NCBI RefSeq assembly: GCF_000969885.1
Contig: NZ_CP009501.1
Span: forward strand, 2,046,001 to 2,110,000
Direction of reading: 5' to 3'
DNA from: Methanosarcina thermophila TM-1
GTDB taxonomy: Archaea; Halobacteriota; Methanosarcinia; Methanosarcinales; Methanosarcinaceae
DNA: 64,000 nt
The first letter of the stretch is position 1, and each line of letters opens with the position of its first letter. This document shows positions 17,657 through 26,822 of the stretch, piece after piece. The translations under genes and the position numbers were made by a program. The notes beneath the pieces were generated by a model. That model saw only the letters and a list, made by a program, of their open reading frames with translations, was not told the DNA's origin and did not search any database.

Positions 17657-19126
17657 ATGGTGTCATATCAAAAGTTTGCAAAAGACGTTGGCTTTATCGG
17701 AATAGTCCAAATACTTACAAGCCTGGGCACTTTCTTCCTGCTTCCTATAATCACGAAAACCCTTGGAACGTATTATTACGGACTCTGGGCTCAAATCAAT
17801 ATCACTGTATCACTTATCTCCCCCCTTGCACTTATGGGTCTATCTATGGGTTTTGTCAGATTTCTATCCTCTGAAACTGATACCAAAAAGATAAGGGAAG
17901 CAGTATACTCGATTCTCTTTTTTGTAACTGTATCTGGGCTACTTGCCTCACTTTTACTTTATACTTTTGCGAAACCTCTTGCGACTTTTGGATTTAATGA
18001 CCCCAACGCGGCTTATTTTATTCAGGCGGGCTCATTTCTGATTCTCGTGGGCGTAATTGAGTCTATATCTCTTTTTTATTTCAGAGTTTTCAGGCAGATC
18101 CAGAAGTTTTCTTACTTTACCCTCTTCGAAACATTTGGAAAATTACTTTTTATTCTCATTCTCCTCAAATTGGGATACGGACTTCTTGGTGTAATAGCAG
18201 CGACCTTACTTGTACAGGGGTCTATTTTTTTAATTTCTTTTTTGATTATAATATCACAGATAGGCTTCGTCATTCCCAGGTTTACTTACATAAAAGAGTA
18301 TCTGCAATTTTCCTTACCATTAACTCCCACTGCACTTATAAGATGGATTACAGAATCAAGCGACAGATACCTGGTTACTTACTTTCTCGGGCTTAGAAGT
18401 GTGGGCGTATATTCGGCAGCCTGTTCTATCGGCAACCTGATACAGCTTTTTGTAAGCCCTCTTCAGCTCATTCTCTTTCCCGAACTGTCAAAGCTGTTTG
18501 ACGAAAATAAAATGGATGAAATAAGAATTTATATGTCTCATTCTCTGAGATACTTCCTTCTTATTTCTATTCCTGCAGTTTTCGGACTCGCAGCCCTTGC
18601 AAAACCGTTGCTTGGAATCCTTACCACTGAGGATTTTCTTTCAGGCTGGTTTGTAATTCCTATTATTGCCTTCTCCGGGCTTATGGCAGGAGTCTTTCAG
18701 ATATTTGTCAATACAATGTATCTTATAAAGCGAACAAAAATCGCAACTTACATCAATATTGTTGCGGCGATTTCAAATGTATTGATCAACATTCTGCTGA
18801 TACCATCTATCGGAATTGCCGGAGCTTCACTATCAACTTTATTTTCTTACTTTTTAATGGCTGTGCTTTGCATGCATTTATCCTTAAAACACTTTAAATT
18901 TGATTTTTATTTTAATGATATCGCGAAAAGCATTCTGTCCTCAGTAGCTATGTACCTCTTTGTATCTCATTTTACTATCTCAAGCATCCTTGAACTTTTC
19001 GAGATTACATGCATGGGTGTGCTCATCTATCTGGTTGCTATGCTTCTGGTGGGTGGATTCAGTGACTACGAACTTTCTTTAATACGAAGGTATTTATTCA
19101 GAGTCGAGAAAGAAGTCAAGCACTAA
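17657..19126 (+). CDS. Polysaccharide flippase, MOP superfamily (Wzx type)
   Basis: 489 residues and about 14 membrane helices, the size and topology of Wzx/RfbX lipid-linked oligosaccharide flippases. It begins with SYQKFAKDVGFIGIVQILTS, followed by the typical first-helix FLLPIITKTLG. It should move lipid-linked glycan units from the inner to the outer face of the membrane. GGTGAT directly precedes the ATG; the GTG codon next to it is an alternative start. It stands alone between long gaps, downstream of the disaggregatase-like gene. A second flippase lies at 29354-30817, so the locus may export two glycans. Confidence 0.9.
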   Translation: MVSYQKFAKDVGFIGIVQILTSLGTFFLLPIITKTLGTYYYGLWAQINITVSLISPLALMGLSMGFVRFLSSETDTKKIREAVYSILFFVTVSGLLASLLLYTFAKPLATFGFNDPNAAYFIQAGSFLILVGVIESISLFYFRVFRQIQKFSYFTLFETFGKLLFILILLKLGYGLLGVIAATLLVQGSIFLISFLIIISQIGFVIPRFTYIKEYLQFSLPLTPTALIRWITESSDRYLVTYFLGLRSVGVYSAACSIGNLIQLFVSPLQLILFPELSKLFDENKMDEIRIYMSHSLRYFLLISIPAVFGLAALAKPLLGILTTEDFLSGWFVIPIIAFSGLMAGVFQIFVNTMYLIKRTKIATYINIVAAISNVLINILLIPSIGIAGASLSTLFSYFLMAVLCMHLSLKHFKFDFYFNDIAKSILSSVAMYLFVSHFTISSILELFEITCMGVLIYLVAMLLVGGFSDYELSLIRRYLFRVEKEVKH

Positions 19127-19318
19127 AACCTTTATTCTCAAGGTTTTCGGGATTTTTCCCTGCTCTGGACACACTTACTCTGAACACTCAAATTTTAAAA
19201 AATTTTATACCTTCTGTACCCGCAGATCACAATAAAACCCCAAAAGAGTATGCTGGCATAAAAGTGCAGGTACTAACTATTATATAGCCGGCAAAGTAAC
19301 AATTTTGGAAAAACGCCA

Positions 19319-20284
19319 TCAGGGATATTGCATTAATCTCTCCCCAAGTAATGCTCTTGCCGTCTCCCTCACACTTCTCTCTGATGAATAGACTGGCTTC
19401 CATCCCAAAGCCTTCATTTTTTCAATCCCTAGCCTCATCTTTGGCACATCACCTTTCCAGCCCCTGCTTCCTCCAGTATAAACAAATTTAACATCAGAAA
19501 GCCCCATCTCTTCTATGACAATTTTTCCTATCTCTGTTGCACTGATAGTATCCTCGGAACCGATATTGAAAATATTTACCTTCTCTCTGCTTTTCTCTAT
19601 TAAAAATATTATTGCATCGACACATTCCGATACGTGAAGGTAGGATTTTTCCTGCTTGCCATCGCCCAGAACTTCAAGTACATTGGGGTTTTTCTCCAGC
19701 TTCTTTATGAAATCTATCGTGATCCCATGTGTGCTGCGCGGACCAACAATATTTGCAAAACGAAATATCCATGCCCGCATATCGAAGGTGTGAGAATATG
19801 AAGTAATAAGGGCTTCACAGGCTAATTTGGAGGCGCCATAAAGGGATATAGGAATAAGAGGACCGTAATCTTCCGGAGTTGGCATAATACTAGCTTCACC
19901 ATACACAGTAGAGGTAGAAGTAAATGCAATTTCTTTAACGCTGTTTTTCCTCATAGCTTCCAGAAGATTGTAGGTTGCCAGAATATTCTGTTCCAGGTGA
20001 GCTCTAGTATCCGTGGCTCCTAGCCTGACATCAGGATTTGCAGCCACGTGGCAAACAATGTCAATATCTCTACAGGCGGCCTCTATAGCTTCCTGGTCAA
20101 GAAGATCTCCTTTTATCAGAGTAAAATCTGGATTTTCAAGATGGTGTTCTATAAACTGTAATTTCCCTGAACTGATGTTATCAAAAACAGTAACCTTATT
20201 TCCTTTTTCAATTAAACGGTCTACAAGGTGACTTCCTATAAAACCGGCTCCTCCTGTCACAAGTATTTTATTCTTTGTAAGCAT
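19319..20284 (-). CDS. NAD-dependent nucleotide-sugar epimerase (GalE/WbpP-like)
   Basis: 321 residues, extended short-chain dehydrogenase. The NAD motif GGAGFIGSHL is at residues 11-20. The catalytic S/TxY-K set is visible as TSTSTVYGE near 123 and YGASK near 149. The expected role is 4-epimerisation of UDP-glucose to UDP-galactose or UDP-GlcNAc to UDP-GalNAc. GGAG lies 8 nt before the ATG. The divergent galU-like gene and the nearby UDP-glucose dehydrogenase place it in precursor supply. Whether it takes N-acetylated sugars cannot be read off; dTDP-sugar epimerase/dehydratase activity is the main alternative. Confidence 0.87.
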   Translation of the reverse strand: MLTKNKILVTGGAGFIGSHLVDRLIEKGNKVTVFDNISSGKLQFIEHHLENPDFTLIKGDLLDQEAIEAACRDIDIVCHVAANPDVRLGATDTRAHLEQNILATYNLLEAMRKNSVKEIAFTSTSTVYGEASIMPTPEDYGPLIPISLYGASKLACEALITSYSHTFDMRAWIFRFANIVGPRSTHGITIDFIKKLEKNPNVLEVLGDGKQEKSYLHVSECVDAIIFLIEKSREKVNIFNIGSEDTISATEIGKIVIEEMGLSDVKFVYTGGSRGWKGDVPKMRLGIEKMKALGWKPVYSSERSVRETARALLGERLMQYP

Positions 20285-20479
20285 GAAAAGTTCTCCAGAT
20301 GATCTTCATTTCATATATTTTATAATGTGTTAAAATAATTATGGTTCGTTTTTACCCTATTCTCTACATGAATCTAGGCAAATGATGATGGAAAAATTAA
20401 AGATGTTATGGCTGAAAAAGTACTTTAATCCAACTGTAAGGATAACCTTTTCACAGATATTTTATTGGAGGGTTTTATA

Positions 20480-21367
20480 TTGACTATTAAAAAAGCGCTT
20501 ATTCCAGCTGCCGGACTTGGAACCCGTTTCCTGCCTGCCACCAAATCAATGCCAAAAGAGATGCTTCCTATTATTGACACCCCTGTAATCCAGTATGTTG
20601 TAGAGGAAGCCATTGAATCGGGAATTGAAGATATTATCATTATTACAGGCAGAGGTAAAAGGGCAATTGAGGACTATTTCGATGATTCCCCCGAACTCGA
20701 GATGCACCTTGCGAAAAAGCGAAATACTGAACTTCTAAAGCTTGTAAGGGATGTTTCCTCTCTTGTGGATATTCACTATATCCGACAGAAAGAACCCAAT
20801 GGACTTGGAGATGCAGTCCTCAGAGCAGAAAAACATATTGGAGATGAGCCTTTCGCCGTGCTTCTAGGAGATGATATTATTGTGAATGACAAACCCTGCA
20901 CGGCTCAGCTCATTGATAATTTTCAGAAATATGGAAGATCCACACTCGCAGTCGAGGAAGTTCCTTATGAAAAGTTGAGCAGCTATGGGATTATAAAGGG
21001 GAAACCTCTCAATGATTCTCTCTATGTACTGGAAGATATTGTTGAGAAGCCGTCACCTGAGAATGCTCCTTCCAATATAGGTGCCATAGGGCGTTACGTT
21101 TTCACCCCTGAAATTTTTGATTGCATAAAAGAAGCCGGAACAGGCGTGGGAGATGAAATTCAGTTGACCGATGGAATCCGGCTCCTGAACAACACCCAGA
21201 CAATCTACGCTTGCAGGTTCAAAGGAAAAAGATTTGACACCGGCGACAGGCTCGGGTATGTAAAATCGATAATTGACTTTGCTCTTAAAAACGAAAATCT
21301 TAGAGATGATGTACTTGAATATCTGAGAGATATTCTGACAACAGTGGATGACCCCTCTGACAAATAA
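20480..21367 (+). CDS. galU: UTP-glucose-1-phosphate uridylyltransferase
   Basis: 295 residues, the usual GalU length. The nucleotidyltransferase signature GLGTRFLPATKSMPKE begins near residue 10, with VEEAIESGIEDIIIITGRGK near 45, LLGDDII near 130 and FTGDRLGYVKS-like FDTGDRLGY near 265. The enzyme makes UDP-glucose from UTP and glucose-1-phosphate. The TTG at 20480 is the start, because GGAGGG lies 7 nt upstream; an in-frame TTG at 20465 precedes that site. UDP-glucose would feed both the UDP-glucose dehydrogenase convergent downstream and the epimerase upstream. Confidence 0.93.
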   Translation: MTIKKALIPAAGLGTRFLPATKSMPKEMLPIIDTPVIQYVVEEAIESGIEDIIIITGRGKRAIEDYFDDSPELEMHLAKKRNTELLKLVRDVSSLVDIHYIRQKEPNGLGDAVLRAEKHIGDEPFAVLLGDDIIVNDKPCTAQLIDNFQKYGRSTLAVEEVPYEKLSSYGIIKGKPLNDSLYVLEDIVEKPSPENAPSNIGAIGRYVFTPEIFDCIKEAGTGVGDEIQLTDGIRLLNNTQTIYACRFKGKRFDTGDRLGYVKSIIDFALKNENLRDDVLEYLRDILTTVDDPSDK

Positions 21368-21452
21368 GATCCACATAAATAAGGCAGCTAGAGACCAGAA
21401 AAGTTGAACTAATAATTTTGAATAAAAAAGGGGACACGGTGTCTGCTAGTTT

Positions 21453-22736
21453 TTACCAGCAGAGGCCCTCATAATCTACTTTTTTCGAATTAATTACCTT
21501 TCTTCCGTCAATTACTATCTTTTCTTTCATGGCTTCAAATTCGGAGTCAAGTTGTTTGAATTCATCCCACTCTGTCATTACGAGGCAAGCATCAGCCCCC
21601 TGAAGAGCATCTCTAGCATTCCCAAAGTATTCAACTGTCGGAAAGATCCGTCTCATATTTTCAATTGCCATAGGATCATAAGCTGAAACCTTTGCCCCAA
21701 GCCTGAGGAGTTCGGCAATGACAGGGATAGCTCTGGATTCCCTTACATCATCTGTTTCGTTCTTAAAAGCAAGCCCAAGGACTGCAACCTTTTTTCCCTC
21801 AAGGCTTCCAATTTTCCTCTGAAGCATCTCGATCATTAGAATCGGCTGTTTTTCATTTACTTCAATTACAGATTCCAAAAGTAATGGAGAATATCCGATT
21901 TCTTTCGCCTTTCTTATAAGCGCCTTTACATCTTTTGGGAAACAGGATCCTCCAAATCCCGCACCTGAGTTCAAAAATTTCGGGGATATTCTGGAGTCTT
22001 TACCTACGGCTTCCATAACCTCATATGTATTAATTTTTAATCTTTTACAGATATTTCCAATCTCATTGGCAAAAGATATCTTAGTTGCAAGAAGAGAATT
22101 ATTTGCGTATTTGATCATTTCTGCTGTAGATGGATTTGTGCGGATGATTCCGCATTTAAAGGTTTCGTAAAGTTTCGAGACAAGATCTCCGGATTTCTGA
22201 TCAATTGCTCCAATGACTATTTTGTCTGGATTCATGAAGTCGTAGACTGCTTTTCCTTCCCTGAGAAACTCAGGATTCATTGCAACTCCAAAGTCTTTTC
22301 CAGCTATCTTCCCTGAAGATTCTTCAAGCAGGGGAATGACAAACTTCTCAGTTGTCTCAGGCACCACCGTGCTTTTGACAACAACTACGTGGTATCCTTC
22401 TTTTTTTGCCAGGACTGTGCCTATGCTTGTTGTCGCCGCACGGACGATTGAAAGGTCTATGCTTCCATCTTCTGCTGAGGGAGTTCCTACGCATATAAAA
22501 GAAATATCCGTCTTCCTGATTGCAGATTCATAATCAGTGGTTGCTGTAAGATTTTTTCCGGCATGTTTTTGTAAAAGCTCCCCTAAGCCTTCTTCATATA
22601 TTGGGGGGATTCCTTCGTTTATCAGATCCGTTTTTCTCTTATCAATATCTAAACAGATTACTTCATGCCCGAGTTCTGCAAAACATGCGGCTGTGACTGA
22701 GCCCACATACCCTGAACCTATAACGGAAATTTTCAT
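21453..22736 (-). CDS. UDP-glucose 6-dehydrogenase
   Basis: 427 residues, the standard length. The NAD motif GSGYVG lies at residues 7-12. CVGTPS is near 85, AEMIKYANNSLLATKISFAN near 205 and the catalytic cysteine is in GFGGSCFPKD near 257-266. NETDDVRESRA near 325 is the usual UDP-binding segment. The enzyme oxidises UDP-glucose to UDP-glucuronate, the uronic acid donor for acidic polysaccharides. The ATG at 22734-22736 has AGAGGT 8 nt upstream; in-frame codons further out lack a site. It converges on galU, which makes its substrate. UDP-GlcNAc dehydrogenase is a less likely alternative. Confidence 0.92.
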   Translation of the reverse strand: MKISVIGSGYVGSVTAACFAELGHEVICLDIDKRKTDLINEGIPPIYEEGLGELLQKHAGKNLTATTDYESAIRKTDISFICVGTPSAEDGSIDLSIVRAATTSIGTVLAKKEGYHVVVVKSTVVPETTEKFVIPLLEESSGKIAGKDFGVAMNPEFLREGKAVYDFMNPDKIVIGAIDQKSGDLVSKLYETFKCGIIRTNPSTAEMIKYANNSLLATKISFANEIGNICKRLKINTYEVMEAVGKDSRISPKFLNSGAGFGGSCFPKDVKALIRKAKEIGYSPLLLESVIEVNEKQPILMIEMLQRKIGSLEGKKVAVLGLAFKNETDDVRESRAIPVIAELLRLGAKVSAYDPMAIENMRRIFPTVEYFGNARDALQGADACLVMTEWDEFKQLDSEFEAMKEKIVIDGRKVINSKKVDYEGLCW

Positions 22737-22931
22737 AAATTGAACCTCTTTATTGAGTGGAGGGGTAATAAATTCCAAATCATATTTATTTTTTGATAAA
22801 CACTCTTCTATATCCCTTCTGAAGAAAGTCAATTTTTCTTATTTATACAACTCATCTCGTCAGTCTTAATAGATTCATATAGTTTAATGCTTATATCCTG
22901 TATAGTTAGGATTTAATATGTGTTATGACAA

Positions 22932-23240
22932 TTGCTTTACAGAGATTATGGGGGATTTATAACGCTTTCAATATTTGATGTGGGTACAGAATTTGCTGCG
23001 AGAAACTCTCATCCGGATTTAGGTATTTGTTTCCTCTCGACAGATTTTGGAATCCCTGAATACTATCAGATAACTGTCGTAGGTCTAATTGCTCTTCTGG
23101 GTATGAAAGAAATGCTACTGGTCTCCAAAGAAGAGGATAGATTTTCTTTAGATTCAATGGATATGGGAATTTATCCTTTGATTATCTGTTTTATCGCCAG
23201 TTTTCTTTTTGCAAGCCTGGAAATAATTTTTACAAGGTAA
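22932..23240 (+). CDS. Small two-helix membrane protein of an unnamed Methanosarcina-type family
   Basis: Up to 102 residues. The N-terminal half is soluble. The C-terminal half has two hydrophobic helices (ITVVGLIALLGM and GIYPLIICFIASFLFASLEI) joined by a short polar loop (KEEDRFSLDSM). The last half aligns without gaps with the decayed frame at 3579-3851. There is no ATG start; the frame opens with TTG at 22932, and a GTG at about 22980 is possible, so the true N-terminus is uncertain. It may be a small accessory membrane protein; no function is known to me. Confidence 0.55.
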   Translation: MLYRDYGGFITLSIFDVGTEFAARNSHPDLGICFLSTDFGIPEYYQITVVGLIALLGMKEMLLVSKEEDRFSLDSMDMGIYPLIICFIASFLFASLEIIFTR

Positions 23241-23753
23241 ACCTCTTTGAGATTATAAATTTCTTTATTATAAGCATTTCGTTCATTCCTTTGTAATTCA
23301 TTTTCTTGTCTAAATATTAGAGGATGGATAATGCTTATTTTTTATTTCTGAAAACCGAAGAGTGCGCAATCATATTTTCTAAAATTTTTAATTATGTTAG
23401 TTCAGTAACTTAGTTTCCATACTTATTTATTCTTGAGTCATTTATCTTCTAGTCGTAATATTGTTTGTTGGCGACTATATCTGAAGTAAAAATTTGAGTT
23501 TCATAAGGACACTATTAGGGGATGTTTGAGCTAGGGGGACGTTTGAGGCAGGGGGACGCTTGAGCTAATGAACCATAAAAATGATTCTATGTTCGGATAG
23601 AGTAAGATATTGGAAGTCTATCTGACAGAAAGGTTCGAGATAAAAGCTGGATGATAAACAAGATTCAATTGTTATTTTCTCTAAATAAGGCATAAATAGA
23701 CTGTCCATCTGTCTTAGTGTAATTATAGGAAATGTCAATTGGGGAGTGAAAAG
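23241..23753. other. Intergenic region upstream of the DUF354-led operon
   Basis: About 510 bp, AT-rich. The only structured element is a 17-bp repeat in three copies at 23518-23567. The GGGGAGTG at 23741-23748 is the ribosome binding site for the TTG at 23754. Confidence 0.55.
23518..23567. repeat. 17-bp tandem repeat, three copies
   Basis: Units begin at 23518, 23534 and 23551 and follow the pattern GGGGGACGTTTGAGCTA with one to three changes each. They are strongly G-rich on the plus strand, unlike the surrounding AT-rich DNA, and lie about 190 bp before the DUF354 gene. Confidence 0.85.
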
Positions 23754-24827
23754 TTGAGGGTTCTTGTCGATATAGGGCATCCAGCCCATGTCCACTTTTT
23801 TAAAAACGCTATATGGAGTCTTGAGAAAAAAGGGCATCAAGTAATGGTAGTTTCGCGAGATAAGGATGTAGTTATAGAGCTCTTGAACGCCTACGGGATC
23901 CCACATACGGTTTTGAGCAAAGTAAAGCCAGGGAAGGGAAATTTGCTTGAAGAATGGTTCATAAGAGAGTATAAAACTTTTAAAATTACCCAGCAATTTA
24001 AACCTGATATCTTCATAGGTGTCCTTTCTCCAGTTGTAGCTCAAATAGCCAGGATACAGAGGAAAAAATCTATAATTTTTAACGACACCGAACATGCAGT
24101 ACTGGCTCAAAAACTAACCTATCCTTTCTGTGACATAATCTGTACTCCTTCAAGCTATCTAAAAGACGAAGGAAAAAAACAGATAAAGTACAATGGTTAC
24201 CACGAACTGGCTTACCTTCATCCATCTTATTTTACTCCCCGTCCTGAGATTCTGAAAGATCTGGGGGTAGAAGAAGGTGAACCTTTCATAATCCTTCGCT
24301 TTGTCTCATGGGGTGCACACCATGATGTCGGCCAGCATGGAATCAATAATAAATTATCACTCGTTAAGGAAATTAAAAAATTCGGAAAAGTATTCATAAC
24401 CTCAGAAGGACCGCTGGCAAAAGAGTTTGAAAAATATAGAATCCGAGTTTCTCCCGAGAAAATTCATCACCTGCTCTATTATGCCACTCTGTATATTGGT
24501 GAAGGAGCAACTATGGCTGTTGAAAGTGCAATCCTGGGAACGCCTTCGATCTATGTTTCCACTCTGGCGGGAACTATGGGAAACTTTTCCGAACTCGAGA
24601 ATAAGTATGGTTTACTCTTCAACTACAGTGATTCGGAATCAGCTCTAGCAAAAAGTATAGAGCTTCTCAAGGATCGGGAGCTTAAGAAAACCTGGAGATT
24701 GAAAAGGGCTGCTCTTCTCAAGGACAAGATCGATGTGACCAAGTTCATGGTCCAGCTCATAGAAAAAGTTCCTGAGAACAAATCTGAATCTGTTTTATCT
24801 TCGGTCTCGGATGAGTCCTATGCATGA
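23754..24827 (+). CDS. DUF354 protein, predicted GT-B-fold glycosyltransferase or epimerase
   Basis: 357 residues. It begins with RVLVDIGHPAHVHFFKNA, the signature start of DUF354, a family with the fold of UDP-GlcNAc 2-epimerases and MurG-like transferases. GEGATMAVESAILGTPSIY near 250 matches the donor-binding region of that fold. The TTG at 23754 is chosen because GGGGAG ends 7 nt before it. It is first in a run of overlapping genes (deacetylase overlaps by 17 nt), so it belongs to an operon for one glycan. Precise reaction unknown. Confidence 0.82.
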   Translation: MRVLVDIGHPAHVHFFKNAIWSLEKKGHQVMVVSRDKDVVIELLNAYGIPHTVLSKVKPGKGNLLEEWFIREYKTFKITQQFKPDIFIGVLSPVVAQIARIQRKKSIIFNDTEHAVLAQKLTYPFCDIICTPSSYLKDEGKKQIKYNGYHELAYLHPSYFTPRPEILKDLGVEEGEPFIILRFVSWGAHHDVGQHGINNKLSLVKEIKKFGKVFITSEGPLAKEFEKYRIRVSPEKIHHLLYYATLYIGEGATMAVESAILGTPSIYVSTLAGTMGNFSELENKYGLLFNYSDSESALAKSIELLKDRELKKTWRLKRAALLKDKIDVTKFMVQLIEKVPENKSESVLSSVSDESYA

Positions 24828-25860
24828 ACTACTGATGCAAAACCAGGATATATGGGATCTTTTCACTCGAAAAGAAGAATATTCTCCCAAAAAGCTGGAC
24901 GAACACCAGCGTTTTCTTTTCTCCGAAGAAGATCTTCGAAATGCTTCTGAGCCAGTGGTATCCAGGTATCTTATTAAGCATGGAATGCAGGTCGAATTTC
25001 CTGAGAACAAATCATTTGCCGTCTGTTTAACTCATGATGTGGATGATATTTATCCACCTCTCTCACACAGCTTATTGTCATCAGTTTACAGTCTTAAACG
25101 GCTGGATCTCAAGGGTTCTGTAGATCAGCTAATGTGGAAATTGAGGGGAGCAGGCTACTCCCCCTACCTTAATTTTTCTAAGATAATGGATATTGAAGCC
25201 AAGTTTGGAGCAAAGTCCTCTTTTTATTTCATTACTGCAGAAGCTGATCCAGTAAGATTAAGGTATGATATTGAGGACATAGAGGATCATCTAGGAGAAA
25301 TCTCAGATAGGGGATGGGAAATAGGTCTTCACGGAGGTTACTATTCGTATAACAGTCTGGAAAAAATAAAACAGGAAAAAGAGAGACTTGAAGCTGCCCT
25401 GGGGAGAAAAGTCATAGGTTTTCGTAATCATTACCTCAGGTTCAAAACTCCCGATTCCTGGGAAATACTTGCAGACGCAGGTTTCGGTTATGATTCAACT
25501 TTCGGGCATAGATACTCAATTGGCTTCAGGAACGGAATGTGTCATCCTTTTAATCCATATAACCTTAACACAGGAAAAGAGATTGATATTCTCGAAATTC
25601 CACTTGTTATAATGGATGTAGCGCTTTTTGCTACTAGCAAATCTTTCGAGGAAGCCTGGGAGCGTACAAAGAACCTTATTGATATTACAGCAAGCCTCAA
25701 TGGCGTTATTACCCTGCTATGGCATAATTTCGTTTTCAGTTGCGAATTTAGAAAAGATTGGGCAAGGCTGTATGAGAAGGTGCTTCATTACTGCTACGGA
25801 AAAAGAGCCTGGATTACAAGCGGAGAAGAAATTTACAGGTGGTGGAGAGATGGGGTCTGA
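24811..25860 (+). CDS. Polysaccharide-deacetylase-like protein with atypical metal motif
   Basis: 349 residues. An N-terminal segment (IWDLFTRKEEYSPKKLDEHQ) is followed by a NodB-like domain. Motif 1 is CLTHDVDD near 70-77. Motif 2 reads GLHGGYYSYN near 172, so the first His is present but the second metal His of HxxxH is not. YDSTFG lies near 228. The family removes acetyl groups from N-acetyl sugars with a divalent metal. A paralogue lies at 32977-34131; a 28-residue block starting GFRNGMCHPFNPYNL is identical, and 56 bp of its DNA (25525-25580) are identical too. The gene overlaps its neighbours on both sides, so it is within an operon. The activity may differ from classical deacetylases. 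Confidence 0.8.
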   Translation: MSPMHELLMQNQDIWDLFTRKEEYSPKKLDEHQRFLFSEEDLRNASEPVVSRYLIKHGMQVEFPENKSFAVCLTHDVDDIYPPLSHSLLSSVYSLKRLDLKGSVDQLMWKLRGAGYSPYLNFSKIMDIEAKFGAKSSFYFITAEADPVRLRYDIEDIEDHLGEISDRGWEIGLHGGYYSYNSLEKIKQEKERLEAALGRKVIGFRNHYLRFKTPDSWEILADAGFGYDSTFGHRYSIGFRNGMCHPFNPYNLNTGKEIDILEIPLVIMDVALFATSKSFEEAWERTKNLIDITASLNGVITLLWHNFVFSCEFRKDWARLYEKVLHYCYGKRAWITSGEEIYRWWRDGV

Positions 25861-26749
25861 TATAAAAGGAAAGTATTTGCTGATTACCCCCGCCAAGAAT
25901 GAAGAGCAAAACCTGCTCGAAGTTTCGAAATCTGTAATAGGACAGAAACTAAAACCTGAGTTATGGGTTATAGTCGACGACGGGAGTACCGATGGAACAC
26001 CACGTATTCTCGAAGACTTGCAGGCAAATCACTCCTGGATCCGTAGCATAAAATTGCCTCCCAGACCAAGAGACATTACTTTTCACTATAGCTATGTCTG
26101 CAAACAGGGCTTTGACTACGCGCTTGAATACTGTAGAGAAAATAATATTGAGTTCGAGTATATAGGTCTTCTTGATGCTGATACAGTTCTGGAGGAGAGC
26201 TATTTTGAGAAGCTTCTGACTGAGTTTGAAAAGAATAGTTCTATTGGGATTGCAAGCGGTGGGATATATTATGAGAATGACGGAAAGCTTTCTCTAGAAG
26301 TGACTAACAAAAATCTTCCTCGTGGGACAGGAAGGATCTGGAGGAAAGAATGCTTTTTTGAGACTGGCGGCTACCAAGTTGAACCATCTCCAGATTCGAT
26401 CTCCAATATAAAAGCTCTCCTGCGAGGCTGGCAGCTCATACAATATGCTGATGTCGTTCAGATACAGAAACGTAAAACAAGCGCAGCAGATGGACTCTGG
26501 AGTGGATATACCAAAAATGGCTGGATGGCTTACTATCTTGGGAAAAGACCTCTCATTGCTCTTGTAAACGTGCTTTATCTCTCATTGAAACCTCCCTATT
26601 ATACAGGTGCTGCTTACTTCTTGGGTTATTTTAGTTCAGCAATCAAGAGGGAGAAAAGAATTGAAGATCCTGAGATCAGGAATTACTACAGAAATCAGGG
26701 ACTTTCAGGAATATTATCCCAAATCCTGGGAATATCCAGCCGGAGCTAA
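25850..26749 (+). CDS. GT2 glycosyltransferase
   Basis: 299 residues. LLITPAKNEEQNL near residue 10, VIVDDGSTDGTP near 40 and the DxD-type LLDADTVLEESYF near 105 define a GT-A family 2 enzyme. TGGYQVEPSPD near 185 corresponds to the acceptor-side region. A hydrophobic stretch near 240-265 may touch the membrane. The ATG at 25850 overlaps the end of the deacetylase gene by 11 nt, with AGGTGGAG just upstream; an open frame extending left from here lies inside the deacetylase gene and is not used. Its place between deacetylase and GT4 genes implies a shared glycan. Confidence 0.85.
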   Translation: MGSDIKGKYLLITPAKNEEQNLLEVSKSVIGQKLKPELWVIVDDGSTDGTPRILEDLQANHSWIRSIKLPPRPRDITFHYSYVCKQGFDYALEYCRENNIEFEYIGLLDADTVLEESYFEKLLTEFEKNSSIGIASGGIYYENDGKLSLEVTNKNLPRGTGRIWRKECFFETGGYQVEPSPDSISNIKALLRGWQLIQYADVVQIQKRKTSAADGLWSGYTKNGWMAYYLGKRPLIALVNVLYLSLKPPYYTGAAYFLGYFSSAIKREKRIEDPEIRNYYRNQGLSGILSQILGISSRS

Positions 26750-26822
26750 AGAGATTTACGGGAAGGAGAGCCGTGAATAGTAACAACATTTTGAAAAAAG
26801 CGGTTTACTCACAGGTGATAAT

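Noticed and set aside
23565-24110. Leftward 181-residue frame over the start of the DUF354 gene
   Set aside because: Aromatic-rich translation with no family features, opposite a well-supported gene.
25628-25849. N-terminal extension of the GT2 gene
   Set aside because: It lies inside the deacetylase gene in another frame; the GT2 domain begins just after the ATG at 25850, which has its own ribosome site.
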